Shown here: piece after piece, positions 1 to 6,311 of the stretch
How the letters are laid out: every line of letters starts with the position of its first letter
How positions within the stretch are numbered: position 1 is the stretch's first letter
Assembly: GCA_026987085.1 (NCBI GenBank)
Contig: JALSNH010000187.1
Coordinates: 1-8,682 of the forward strand
Direction of reading: 5' to 3'
DNA length: 8,682 bases
Source: Aquificota bacterium
GTDB taxonomy: Bacteria; Aquificota; Aquificia; Aquificales; QOAS01
Notes under the pieces: generated by a model
The model's database searches: none
Seen by the model: the letters and a program-made list of their open reading frames with translations, nothing else
What the model was told of the DNA's origin: nothing
Made by a program: the position numbers and the translations under genes

Positions 1-132
1 CTTACAGGTATAGTATTTTTAATACTATCCTTAAACTTTCCGAGGAAGTTGTTTTATCTAACTCTAACTTTAATTGGTGAACTGATGATACTTTTCGTTT
101 TGTCTAAATTACATTTAGAAGTTAGCCTTTAA
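1..132 (+). CDS. C-terminal fragment of a probable membrane protein, partial at left edge
   Basis: An open frame enters from the left edge and ends at TAA 130-132, giving 43 residues. They are strongly hydrophobic (the stretches GIVFLILSL and LTLTLIGELMILFVLSKL), as expected for the last one or two transmembrane helices of an integral membrane protein. A basic FPRK segment lies between the two stretches, which would suit a loop. The other two + frames here hit stops early. The end overlaps the 3' end of the phosphatidyltransferase gene on the opposite strand by 18 nt. I do not recognise the family. The call rests only on hydrophobicity and an uninterrupted frame over a short, A+T-rich stretch, so it could be a chance frame. 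Confidence 0.45.
   Translation, partial: LTGIVFLILSLNFPRKLFYLTLTLIGELMILFVLSKLHLEVSL
10..28. repeat. perfect 8-bp inverted repeat with 3-nt loop
   Basis: ATAGTATT (10-17) and AATACTAT (21-28) are exact reverse complements around a TTT loop. The stem can be extended by two G-C pairs (7-8 with 29-30) if T9 bulges. No T-run follows on either strand, so it is not a classical intrinsic terminator. It lies inside the partial membrane-protein frame and about 85 bp beyond the stop of the phosphatidyltransferase gene. It may be no more than a chance A+T-rich palindrome. Confidence 0.4.
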
Positions 133-600
133 AGGTTTCCAAATATAAATAAAGGCTGAAAAGTATGCTATCACTATCGAAATCCATAAAAGAACATTAC
201 CTAGATTAGTTGAATAACAAAGGAAAATCAAAGAAATAAATTCCAAAGTTGTTTTTATTTTTCCTAAAAAACCTACAGGAGAAGCAAAACTATAAAACCT
301 TAAAATGGTTATGGATATTTCTCTGAATGCTAAAAGAATTAATGGAGTAATTTCTACCTTACCGGTGAGGTAAAAAGCATACAAACTTAATAAAACAAAA
401 ATTTTGTCACTAATGTGGTCCAAATGGGCCCCAACTTTGGTTTTTTGATTAAACTGTCGGGCAATCCAACCATCAAAAAAATCGGTTAAGGATCCTAAAA
501 ATATTAATAAAGAAGCTAAAAACCAATTATGTTGTATAATTTCATTGAAAATTGAAAAAGCCAAAACTATGCGCGAAATTGTAAGAACTGAAGCCCACAT
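115..600 (-). CDS. pgsA: CDP-alcohol phosphatidyltransferase, PgsA-type
   Basis: This is an integral membrane enzyme of the class that transfers a phosphatidyl group from CDP-diacylglycerol to a small alcohol. The best fit is glycerol-3-phosphate, giving phosphatidylglycerol phosphate. The complete family signature DG-x2-AR-x8-G-x3-D-x3-D is visible, with D43, G44, A47, R48, G57, D61 and D65, plus the upstream D40. PgsA-like landmarks follow: RE..I..LR at 93-101 and GKIKT at 113-117. The N-terminal LTISRI (6-11) is also typical. Several hydrophobic helices make up the rest. At 161 residues it is slightly shorter than the usual 170-190. The start has no Shine-Dalgarno but has TATATA 8 nt upstream. 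The gene is divergent from the DUF4388 gene and overlaps the left-edge frame at its 3' end. The family is certain; the exact alcohol substrate is inferred, and a cardiolipin synthase-type paralogue is possible. Confidence 0.82.
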   Translation of the reverse strand: MWASVLTISRIVLAFSIFNEIIQHNWFLASLLIFLGSLTDFFDGWIARQFNQKTKVGAHLDHISDKIFVLLSLYAFYLTGKVEITPLILLAFREISITILRFYSFASPVGFLGKIKTTLEFISLIFLCYSTNLGNVLLWISIVIAYFSAFIYIWKPLKANF

Positions 601-601
601 T

Positions 602-619
602 AATCTTTTATATAAGATT
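602..619 (-). promoter_or_regulatory. putative pgsA promoter -10 within a short inverted repeat
   Basis: On the minus strand TATATA (614-609) lies 8 nt upstream of the pgsA ATG (600), so transcription would start about 2 nt before the start codon. The box lies almost entirely in the 6-nt loop of an inverted repeat: AATCTT (602-607) and AAGATT (614-619) are exact reverse complements. No convincing -35 is visible. Assigned by analogy with the other starts in this window. Confidence 0.4.
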
Positions 620-689
620 AAAACAGCAAAACCTTTAAATCTGAAGAATCTAATTATATAGAAACGGATAAAAACTGATTTTTTTCAGC

Positions 690-695
690 TATAAT
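690..695 (+). promoter_or_regulatory. -10 element (TATAAT) of the DUF4388-GTPase operon
   Basis: A perfect TATAAT lies exactly 10 nt upstream of the ATG at 706. With a start site about 7 nt after the box, the leader would be only about 4 nt, leaving no room for a Shine-Dalgarno, and none is present. No good -35 is visible at 17 nt spacing; a T-run (679-685) lies between. This is the best -10 match in the window. Confidence 0.6.
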
Positions 696-705
696 AGCCT
701 TTCTA

Positions 706-1404
706 ATGGGATTTTCTGGAAATTTAAAAGATTTCCCCATACCGGATATTTTTCAAGTAATTGCTAAAGAGAAAAAAAGTGGAATTCTTTTGGTGGAGTG
801 GAAGGACTTGATAGTTGCTTATTATATTAAAAAAGGTCAAATAATTTTTGCAAGGCCTATAGATAAAATTACCCGTGTTTATACAGAAAGAGATTTTGAA
901 AAGGTTATAAAAAAGCTACGGGTTGATCCTAAAAAAATATCTCAGATTTTAGATAGATATTTAATACAAAGACTGGATAATAAAGAAGGTATATTTTCCC
1001 TAATATTTGGATTTATAAGATACACCTGTTCGGAGAAAGTTTATATTCCCATTGAGCAGATTATAATGCTTGCATCGCGGCAGCTAACAGTTTCGGAAGT
1101 TAGGAGAAAAATCAGCGATAACATGTTAACTTTTGGCTGGGTTAAAGAAAAAAAGGAAATTTTAAAGAGATTACAACTATCTCCGGTTGAAAAAAAGGTT
1201 GCAGAACTTATTGATGGAAAGAAAACCGTTGGCGATATAAGAAAAAAGATGTTTCCAACTCCTGAATTGGATGTGGATAGAGCTCTATACGGCTTTTGGT
1301 CGGCTGGACTTATTAAACGTTTGAGAAAAGGTAAGCGTCATAAACCTGAAGGATTAACTTTAGATCTTCTAAAAAGAATTATAGAAAAAGTTAAAGATCT
1401 TTAG
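706..1404 (+). CDS. DUF4388 (PATAN) domain protein, probable regulatory partner of the adjacent GTPase
   Basis: Residues 2-55 match the DUF4388/PATAN pattern: G.L.DFPIPDIFQ (5-17), then a Lys-rich SGILLVEW stretch (25-32) and the strand-turn-strand YYIKKGQIIFARP (39-51). This domain occurs in bacterial signalling proteins, including PatA-type response regulators, and is thought to mediate protein-protein contacts. A mixed middle region follows. Residues 158-206 (LSPVEKKVAELIDGKKTVGDI... ALYGFWSAGLIKR) resemble the small winged-helix-like module often found C-terminal to DUF4388. The C-terminal tail (208-232) is basic and helical. There is no signal peptide or membrane segment, so it is probably cytosolic. 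It is the first gene of an operon, with the GTPase 13 nt downstream. Its start is leaderless-type (TATAAT, 10 nt, ATG). The precise function is unknown; acting as a regulator or effector of the GTPase is inferred from context. Confidence 0.75.
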   Translation: MGFSGNLKDFPIPDIFQVIAKEKKSGILLVEWKDLIVAYYIKKGQIIFARPIDKITRVYTERDFEKVIKKLRVDPKKISQILDRYLIQRLDNKEGIFSLIFGFIRYTCSEKVYIPIEQIIMLASRQLTVSEVRRKISDNMLTFGWVKEKKEILKRLQLSPVEKKVAELIDGKKTVGDIRKKMFPTPELDVDRALYGFWSAGLIKRLRKGKRHKPEGLTLDLLKRIIEKVKDL

Positions 1405-1405
1405 T

Positions 1406-1410
1406 GGGAG
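1406..1410 (+). promoter_or_regulatory. Shine-Dalgarno of the small GTPase gene
   Basis: GGGAG lies 7 nt upstream of the ATG at 1418, two bases after the stop codon of the preceding gene. It is the only well-placed Shine-Dalgarno I can find for any gene in the window. It belongs to the only gene that is clearly internal to an operon. Confidence 0.7.
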
Positions 1411-1417
1411 TTTAAAA

Positions 1418-1969
1418 ATGAAAAATCAAAAACAGAAAAAGAGAATAAAAATACTAATCTCGGGACCTTTTTCGGCGGGCAAAACTACATTTATTAAAAC
1501 AATTTCGGAACTAGAACCTTTAACTACGGAGAAAAAAACTACAAGAAGCTCGGAAAGAAAAGTTAAAGATTACACAACGGTTGCTATGGACTTTGGAAAA
1601 ATCACCATAGATGATGAACACGAGCTCTACCTTTTCGGGACACCGGGACAGACCCGCTTCGATTTTATGTGGGATATATTAGGAAAGGGAGCATTGGGTA
1701 TAGTTGTCTTGGTTGACAGTACAAATCCCGAAACTTTTCATGAAGCTAGGCAGATTATTAATTACTTCGAGAGCCGCTATCCGGTTCCTATGGTTGTTGC
1801 CGCCAACAAGCAGGATTTACCTGATGCTTGGACTCCCGAAATGATTAAAGCAGCTTTGAACCTTGATGTAGAAGATATTCCTGTTGTTCCGCTTGTTGCA
1901 ACCGACAAAGAGAGTGTTAAAAAAGTTCTTCTAAAACTTTTAGAGGAGATTTACAAAGAGTTCGGTTAA
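1418..1969 (+). CDS. small Ras-like GTPase of the CvnD/MglA-like group (COG2229 type)
   Basis: A cytosolic regulatory GTPase of 183 residues. The P-loop GPFSAGKT is at 16-23. G3 is FGTPGQTRF at 73-81; Gly stands where Ras has Asp in DTAGQ, which is normal for this prokaryotic group. G4 is NKQD at 130-133, and G5 is probably PLVATD at 158-163. A stretch of Thr residues at 36-54 is the likely switch I. Relatives such as Streptomyces CvnD and the more distant MglA act in signalling or polarity switches, usually with a roadblock/LC7 protein. No roadblock gene is present here; the partner in the operon is instead a DUF4388 protein. The N-terminus is very basic (KNQKQKKRIK), which could favour membrane or nucleic-acid contact. 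A T-run (1972-1977) follows the stop. The family call is firm; the process it controls is not evident. Confidence 0.85.
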   Translation: MKNQKQKKRIKILISGPFSAGKTTFIKTISELEPLTTEKKTTRSSERKVKDYTTVAMDFGKITIDDEHELYLFGTPGQTRFDFMWDILGKGALGIVVLVDSTNPETFHEARQIINYFESRYPVPMVVAANKQDLPDAWTPEMIKAALNLDVEDIPVVPLVATDKESVKKVLLKLLEEIYKEFG

Positions 1970-2025
1970 GGTTTTTTAGTTTTAAATATCCAATCCACTT
2001 TAGATTATTTTTGGTTGTTGCTTTT

Positions 2026-2031
2026 TACCAT
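2026..2031 (+). promoter_or_regulatory. possible -10 for the GlcD-type gene
   Basis: TACCAT lies 8 nt before the ATG at 2040, the same spacing as for pgsA and sppA. AGAGG (2034-2038) is present but only 1 nt from the ATG, too close for a normal Shine-Dalgarno. The hexamer is a weak -10 match and no -35 is clear. The whole 70-nt spacer 1970-2039 is A+T-rich with nothing else recognisable. Confidence 0.3.
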
Positions 2032-2039
2032 TTAGAGGT

Positions 2040-3434
2040 ATGGCCATTTCTTCAAAAACTGAAAGGGTTCTAGAAACTTTAAGAAAAGAATTTAACGGAA
2101 GGGTTAAAATAGATGTGGTAGAAAGAGTTTTATATGAAAAAGATGCAACCGCTATTCCTATAGAAACAAAAACACCTCAAGCGGTAATTTTTCCTACAAA
2201 TAAAAGCGAAGTTCAAAAAATCGTTGAGATACTCTACAACGAAGATATTCCTATGGTTCCGCGTGGTGGAGGTTCATGTTTAACCGGAGGAGCTGTTAGT
2301 CTTAGGGGCGATGAGGTAATCATCTCTTTTGAAAAAATGAATCGATTCAAGATAGATTTGGATAACGCTACAGTTATAGCCCAGCCGGGGGTTATTACCT
2401 ATCAACTGCAGCAGGCGGTTGAAAAACAGGGACTTTTTTATCCTCCAGACCCTTCCAGTTATAAATATTCAACCATCGGAGGAAACATAGCGGAAAATGC
2501 GGGTGGACCGCGGTGTGTTAAATACGGTGTTACAAGAGATTATGTTTTAGGATTGGAAGGAGTTATCAAATATGGTGAGCATTTTAAATTTGGTGCCCCT
2601 GTAATGAAAGATGTTGCCGGCTACGATTTTACTAAGTTCCTTATAGGTAGCGAAGGTACGTTGGGAATTATTACAGAAGCCATTTTAAGACTTATACCCC
2701 TTCCAAAAGAGAGGAAAGTGTTGCTCGCATTTTTTGATAGTTTGGAGGATGTAGGTAAAGCGGTAACTAAAATAATGACATCTGGAATTTTTCCTTCCGC
2801 TCTGGAGTTTATGGATAGGGCATGTATAAAAGCGGTAAATGATTATAAAAATCTTGGTCTACCTGAGAATAAGGTTGGGCTCCTCTTAATAGAGGTTGAC
2901 GGTCATCCTATAGCTGTTCAAGAAGAGGTAATGGAGGTAGCAAAGCTTCTAGAATCAATGGGGGTATCGGTAAAATTGGCAAAAACCAAGGAGGAGGAAG
3001 AAAAACTGTGGGCTGCCCGTAGAGCTTTAGGGCCCGCTATATCTAAATTAGGAACGGGAAAGGTTAATGAAGATATTGTTGTTCCGCGTAGCAAATTGGC
3101 TGAATATATTCCGGCTGTTGAAAGGTTGGCTAAAAAATATAACCTTGTTTGCGCCATATTTGGACATATAGGAGATGGAAATCTCCATGTAAATTTTATG
3201 TTTGACCGCTCCAATCGCGATGACCTAGAGAGAGTTGAGAAGGCTGTGGAGGAACTTTTTAAATTGACAGTGAATTTCGGAGGCTCTATCACTGGAGAGC
3301 ACGGTGTGGGGATTACGAAAAAGCCCTTTTTGAAACTTCAACTTGGTGAGGTAGGCATAGAGTTGGTTAAAGGAGTAAAAAAACTTTTCGATCCTAAAAA
3401 TCTTTTCAATCCCGGTAAGTTGGTCGACGTCTAG
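2040..3434 (+). CDS. glcD: FAD-linked oxidase, GlcD/D-lactate dehydrogenase family
   Basis: A flavoprotein of the VAO/PCMH fold that oxidises a 2-hydroxy acid such as glycolate or D-lactate. FAD-binding landmarks are PRGGGSCLTGG (74-84), PPDPSS (135-140), IGGNIAENAGGPR (147-159) and GSEGTLGIITEA (203-214). The C-terminal FAD-oxidase domain carries HIGDGNLHVN (376-385), GEHGVG (419-424) and the terminal DPKNLFNPGK (451-460). At 464 residues it has the usual length for bacterial GlcD. No GlcE, no Fe-S GlcF and no lactate permease lie beside it, so it is either a stand-alone dehydrogenase or has unlinked partners; D-lactate or another hydroxy acid is equally possible. There is no signal peptide. 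It has its own short-leader start and is separated from both neighbours by about 70 bp of A+T-rich sequence. The symbol reflects family similarity only. Confidence 0.85.
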   Translation: MAISSKTERVLETLRKEFNGRVKIDVVERVLYEKDATAIPIETKTPQAVIFPTNKSEVQKIVEILYNEDIPMVPRGGGSCLTGGAVSLRGDEVIISFEKMNRFKIDLDNATVIAQPGVITYQLQQAVEKQGLFYPPDPSSYKYSTIGGNIAENAGGPRCVKYGVTRDYVLGLEGVIKYGEHFKFGAPVMKDVAGYDFTKFLIGSEGTLGIITEAILRLIPLPKERKVLLAFFDSLEDVGKAVTKIMTSGIFPSALEFMDRACIKAVNDYKNLGLPENKVGLLLIEVDGHPIAVQEEVMEVAKLLESMGVSVKLAKTKEEEEKLWAARRALGPAISKLGTGKVNEDIVVPRSKLAEYIPAVERLAKKYNLVCAIFGHIGDGNLHVNFMFDRSNRDDLERVEKAVEELFKLTVNFGGSITGEHGVGITKKPFLKLQLGEVGIELVKGVKKLFDPKNLFNPGKLVDV

Positions 3435-3444
3435 AGCTCCTTTG

Positions 3445-3485
3445 AAAGTTTTTTTCTTTTTGCAAACCTTTAACGGTTCCTAACT
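3445..3485 (+). other. T-rich spacer block between glcD and pstB
   Basis: After the glcD stop the + strand has AAAG followed by a near-continuous T-run (3449-3461), then GCAA and ACCTTTAA. The only stem I can draw before the T-run is the trivial CTT/AAG, so a standard hairpin terminator is not supported. A hairpin-poor U-tract terminator is possible, and TTGCAA (3460-3465) could contribute to a -35, although its 20-nt distance to TAAAAT is long. A very similar block lies between sppA and minC (6269-6299). Confidence 0.35.
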
Positions 3486-3491
3486 TAAAAT
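3486..3491 (+). promoter_or_regulatory. putative -10 of pstB
   Basis: TAAAAT ends 13 nt before the ATG at 3505, predicting a leader of about 7 nt with no Shine-Dalgarno. The whole segment from this box to the start codon is nearly identical to the segment upstream of the DUF21 gene at 8560-8582. Confidence 0.45.
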
Positions 3492-3504
3492 TTAGCTACC
3501 TTAC

Positions 3505-4290
3505 ATGGCCTACATCGCCCCTATTAAAGAACCCCTAAAGTTGGAAGTTAAGAACTTTAATTTCTACTACGGAGGTTTCCACGCTCTTAAAAATATCAAC
3601 CTCCCGGTGGCTCAGAAACGTGTCACGGCCCTTATAGGACCTTCCGGTTGCGGAAAAACGACCCTTTTAAGGAGCTTTAACCGTATGCACGACCTCTATC
3701 CGGGAAACCGCTATGAAGGAGAGATAATCCTCTATCCGGACAAAATAAACATTCTTTCCAAAGAGATAGACCTTATAGAGCTCCGCTCCCGCATAGGGAT
3801 GGTTTTCCAAAAACCTACTCCCTTTCCTATGTCGATATTCGATAATGTGGCCTTCGGCCTGAAGCTCAGAGGTATAAAGGACAAATCGGAGTTGGAAGCC
3901 CGCGTTGAGGAGGCGTTAAAAAAGGCCGCCCTTTGGGATGAGGTAAAAGATAGGCTTCACGAAAGCGCCTTTTCCCTTTCGGGAGGTCAACAGCAGAGGC
4001 TCGTTATAGCGCGCGCCATTGCTGTGGAACCGGAGGTTTTACTCTTCGACGAACCGACCTCCGCCCTAGACCCGATTTCGACCGCCAAAATAGAGGAACT
4101 TGTTATCGAACTTAGGGAGAGCATAACGATTTTGATAGTTACCCACAATATGCAGCAGGCCTCGAGAATTTCCGACTACACCGCCTTTATGTATTTGGGA
4201 GAGATTATCGAATTTGGACCTACCGAACAGATATTTACAAATCCGAAGGAAAAACTTACGGAGGATTACATAACCGGAAGATTCGGTTAG
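3505..4290 (+). CDS. pstB: phosphate ABC transporter ATP-binding protein PstB
   Basis: The nucleotide-binding subunit that powers PstCA-mediated, PstS-dependent high-affinity phosphate import at the inner face of the cytoplasmic membrane. All ABC ATPase motifs are intact: Walker A GPSGCGKT (45-52), Q-loop FQKP (101-104), signature LSGGQQQR (158-165), Walker B VLLFDEP (178-184), D-loop SALD (186-189) and switch His214. PstB-specific features are [10 protein letters not shown] (55-64), the [16 protein letters not shown] stretch (103-118) and the terminal [10 protein letters not shown]. At 261 residues it has the family's normal length. pstS, pstC, pstA and phoU are absent on both sides, so the gene is detached from the usual operon. 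By eye it is richer in G+C and C-ending codons than its neighbours. Its TAG stop (4288-4290) overlaps the proB stop on the other strand. Confidence 0.93.
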   Translation: MAYIAPIKEPLKLEVKNFNFYYGGFHALKNINLPVAQKRVTALIGPSGCGKTTLLRSFNRMHDLYPGNRYEGEIILYPDKINILSKEIDLIELRSRIGMVFQKPTPFPMSIFDNVAFGLKLRGIKDKSELEARVEEALKKAALWDEVKDRLHESAFSLSGGQQQRLVIARAIAVEPEVLLFDEPTSALDPISTAKIEELVIELRESITILIVTHNMQQASRISDYTAFMYLGEIIEFGPTEQIFTNPKEKLTEDYITGRFG

Positions 4291-5369
4291 AGAATTATCA
4301 GGTTGTCCCTGTGGATAACCTCTGTCGGTCTATTTGGAAATAGTTTCTTTATCTGTTCGCTATTTTTTCCAAGAACCTTTTTAAGTTCCAAAGAGGAAAA
4401 ATTTACCTTGCCTTTGGCAAAAATTTCACCTGTCCCTTCAAGGGCAATGGAAACTGTATCGCCCCTTTCGAAGGTCCCTTCAAAAGCTTTAACGCCCACC
4501 GCAAGGAGACTCTTTCCTTTTAAAATAGCCCTCTTGGCTCCCTCATCGACAAAGATAATTCCCTTCGGTTGCTCTATGTAGGCGATAAGTTTCTTTTTAC
4601 CCCTTACCGGTTTAGGTGAAGGTTTTATTAAAGTTCCTTCGAAAGGTTCTCCCTTTAAAACTTTTCTTAAAGGGGTTTTTTTACCGATAATGGCAACCGG
4701 AATGCCTAAGGAATGGATAATTTTGGCCGCCTCCATTTTTGACCTCATACCACCCGAACCGTAATCGCTTCTTGTAGCCATTACATATTTAAAAGCCTCA
4801 GCGGGATTATTTAATTCTTTTAAAAGTCTACTTCCCGCTTCGCGGGGGTCTCCGGTATAGATACCACCTGCTGTTGACATAACAATTACGAAACGGGGAT
4901 TCAACATAACGGCCAGATAAGCGGCCAAAAAATCGTTATCTCCGAAAATAAGTTCCTCAACCGCTATGGCATCGTTTTCGTTTACTATTGGGAGAATATC
5001 CCATTTTAAAAGTTGCTGAAAGGTCGTTTTAGCAGTTTCGTAGCGTTGTCGATTTTTAAAAACATCTGTATTTAGAAGAACTTGACTCACCTTTATTCCA
5101 TAGTTGGAAAAGACAGTATCGTAAAGGTGCATCAGGTAGGCTTGCCCGACCGAGGCGAGTGCCTGTTTTTCCACCAAAGTTTTTGGTTTTCTACTGAAAC
5201 CGATTTTTTTTACACCTGCAAGAACCGCACCGGAGGAAACCAAAACGAATTTATAATTCTCTTTTTTGAGGCTTTTAATCTGTTCCGCTAGAGAGGCTAT
5301 AAAGGATAGATCTATATCTCCTCCGTCGGTTTGTAGGAGGTTGGAACCTATTTTTAGAATAACCAGCAT
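4287..5369 (-). CDS. proB: glutamate 5-kinase ProB
   Basis: Phosphorylates glutamate to gamma-glutamyl phosphate, the first step of proline synthesis in the cytosol. The amino-acid kinase domain shows [10 protein letters not shown] (3-12), VSSGAV (44-49), VNENDAIAV (129-137), FGDND (142-146), the YTGDPRE region (171-177) and [11 protein letters not shown] (206-216). A C-terminal PUA domain follows (about 258-345), and the protein ends with the typical EVIHRDNL. At 360 residues it has the normal length of PUA-containing ProB. The frame stays open upstream to an ATG at 5570, but that adds 67 unrelated residues inside sppA. The ATG at 5369 places the kinase start where the family starts. TATTAA lies 10 nt before this ATG, with TTCACA a further 17 nt upstream, so the mRNA should be nearly leaderless. 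proA is not adjacent. The gene is divergent from sppA and convergent with pstB. Confidence 0.93.
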   Translation of the reverse strand: MLVILKIGSNLLQTDGGDIDLSFIASLAEQIKSLKKENYKFVLVSSGAVLAGVKKIGFSRKPKTLVEKQALASVGQAYLMHLYDTVFSNYGIKVSQVLLNTDVFKNRQRYETAKTTFQQLLKWDILPIVNENDAIAVEELIFGDNDFLAAYLAVMLNPRFVIVMSTAGGIYTGDPREAGSRLLKELNNPAEAFKYVMATRSDYGSGGMRSKMEAAKIIHSLGIPVAIIGKKTPLRKVLKGEPFEGTLIKPSPKPVRGKKKLIAYIEQPKGIIFVDEGAKRAILKGKSLLAVGVKAFEGTFERGDTVSIALEGTGEIFAKGKVNFSSLELKKVLGKNSEQIKKLFPNRPTEVIHRDNLIIL

Positions 5370-5379
5370 TGGCCGAAAG

Positions 5380-5408
5380 TTAATATTTTGACCTATGCAG
5401 CTTGTGAA
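5380..5408. promoter_or_regulatory. compact bidirectional promoter between proB and sppA
   Basis: For proB (minus strand), TTCACA (5408-5403), a 17-nt spacer, TATTAA (5385-5380) and 10 nt lead to the ATG at 5369. For sppA (plus strand), TAATAT (5381-5386) lies 8 nt before the ATG at 5395. The two -10 boxes share five bases on opposite strands. The proB -35 would lie inside the sppA coding sequence. There is no Shine-Dalgarno on either side. The proB half is the only place in the window with both a plausible -35 and a -10 at canonical spacing. Confidence 0.55.
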
Positions 5409-6270
5409 AAAGATATTTTGTTGGATCGCAGGACTATTTTTTGTAGGCTTTGTAGTTTTAATGGGTTTGGCCGCATGGCTAAAAACAAAATTACCCACAA
5501 CTCCCAAAGTGGCCCTTATTAAGGTTGAAGGGGTAATAAACAGTTCCGATGATATTTTAAAAAAGCTCAAAAAAGTAGAGGAAGATAAATCGATAAAAGC
5601 CTTAGTTTTGAGGGTAAACTCTCCCGGAGGGGCGGTCGGTGCCTCGCAGGAGATTTATGAGGAACTTTTAAAGGTAAAAAATGAATACAAAAAACCTGTG
5701 GTGGTATCGATGGGTAATGTTGCCGCCTCCGGAGGTCTTTATATATCCTTACCTGCAAATGTGATTTTTGCGGAAGGGGGAACCATTACCGGGTCCATAG
5801 GGGTAATAATCCAAAAGTTGGATATTCAAAAACTTGCAGACAAAATCGGTGTAAAAATGGAAGTTGTCAAAACTGGAAAGTTCAAAGATATCCTCAACCC
5901 TTTTAGAGAGATGACCGATGAGGAGAGAAAATACCTTCTTGAGTTGGAGAAAAATGTTTTGAACCAATTTAAGGAAGCGGTAGTAAAAAATAGGGATAAA
6001 AAGTTAAAGGTAAAAATTGACGAGATAGCGGACGGCCGAATTTTTAGCGGTCAGCAGGCACTCCAAATAGGGCTTATAGACAAAATCGGCAATTTGGAAG
6101 ATGCAATTAACGAGGCGGCGAAGTTGGCCGGTATTAAAGGAAAACCTGTTGTGGTTGAACTTAAAAAGGAGCAACCTTTGGTGAAGAAACTTTTGGGTAG
6201 CGACCTTAAAGGGTTTGTTCCTTTCGACACCTCTACAACATTTGGTCTTTACTACCTAATGACCTACTAA
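5395..6270 (+). CDS. sppA: signal peptide peptidase SppA, short single-domain form
   Basis: A membrane-anchored serine protease with a Ser/Lys dyad that degrades cleaved signal peptides. Residues 7-29 form an N-terminal anchor helix. The crotonase-like protease domain starts at KVALIKVEGVI (38-48). Further landmarks are LRVNSPGGAVGAS (72-84), the nucleophile motif GNVAASGG (107-114) with Ser112, GTITGSIGVI (129-138), and VKTGKFKDILNPFREMT (158-174) with Lys164 as the probable general base. GRIFSGQQALQIGLID (214-229) is the standard C-terminal motif. At 291 residues it matches the single-domain bacterial form rather than the duplicated E. coli enzyme, and such forms assemble as oligomers. The hydrophobic C-terminus (FGLYYLMTY) may touch the membrane. 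It is transcribed divergently from proB with only 25 bp between start codons. minC follows 53 bp downstream after a T-rich spacer. Confidence 0.92.
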   Translation: MQLVKKIFCWIAGLFFVGFVVLMGLAAWLKTKLPTTPKVALIKVEGVINSSDDILKKLKKVEEDKSIKALVLRVNSPGGAVGASQEIYEELLKVKNEYKKPVVVSMGNVAASGGLYISLPANVIFAEGGTITGSIGVIIQKLDIQKLADKIGVKMEVVKTGKFKDILNPFREMTDEERKYLLELEKNVLNQFKEAVVKNRDKKLKVKIDEIADGRIFSGQQALQIGLIDKIGNLEDAINEAAKLAGIKGKPVVVELKKEQPLVKKLLGSDLKGFVPFDTSTTFGLYYLMTY

Positions 6271-6311
6271 AGTTTTTCTCTTTTTTGCAACAACCTTAAT
6301 CCGTCTACAAC
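6269..6311 (+). promoter_or_regulatory. T-rich spacer and weak -10 upstream of minC
   Basis: The spacer begins with AAAG plus T/C tracts (6273-6286) straight after the sppA stop, then GCAACAACCTTAA, mirroring the glcD-pstB spacer. TACAAC (6306-6311) is the best -10 candidate. It is 8 nt before an ATG at 6320 and 12 nt before the minC ATG at 6324. There is no Shine-Dalgarno and no hairpin before the T-tract. Confidence 0.3.

Noticed and set aside
2918..3292. 124-codon open frame on the minus strand inside glcD
   Set aside because: Ser-rich, low-complexity-looking product with no recognisable motif, antisense to a well-conserved coding region; a frame shadow.
3464..3478. AACC...GGTT mini-stem before pstB as a terminator or riboswitch
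   Set aside because: Only four base pairs, located after and not before the T-run, with no further pairing; too weak.
4303..4581. 92-codon open frame on the plus strand opposite proB
   Set aside because: Lies antisense to the conserved PUA-domain region of proB, with no motifs or start signal.
5370..5570. N-terminal extension of ProB by 67 residues from an ATG at 5570
   Set aside because: It lies wholly inside the sppA coding sequence, has no kinase-like features, and the family's kinase domain begins right at the internal ATG (5369).
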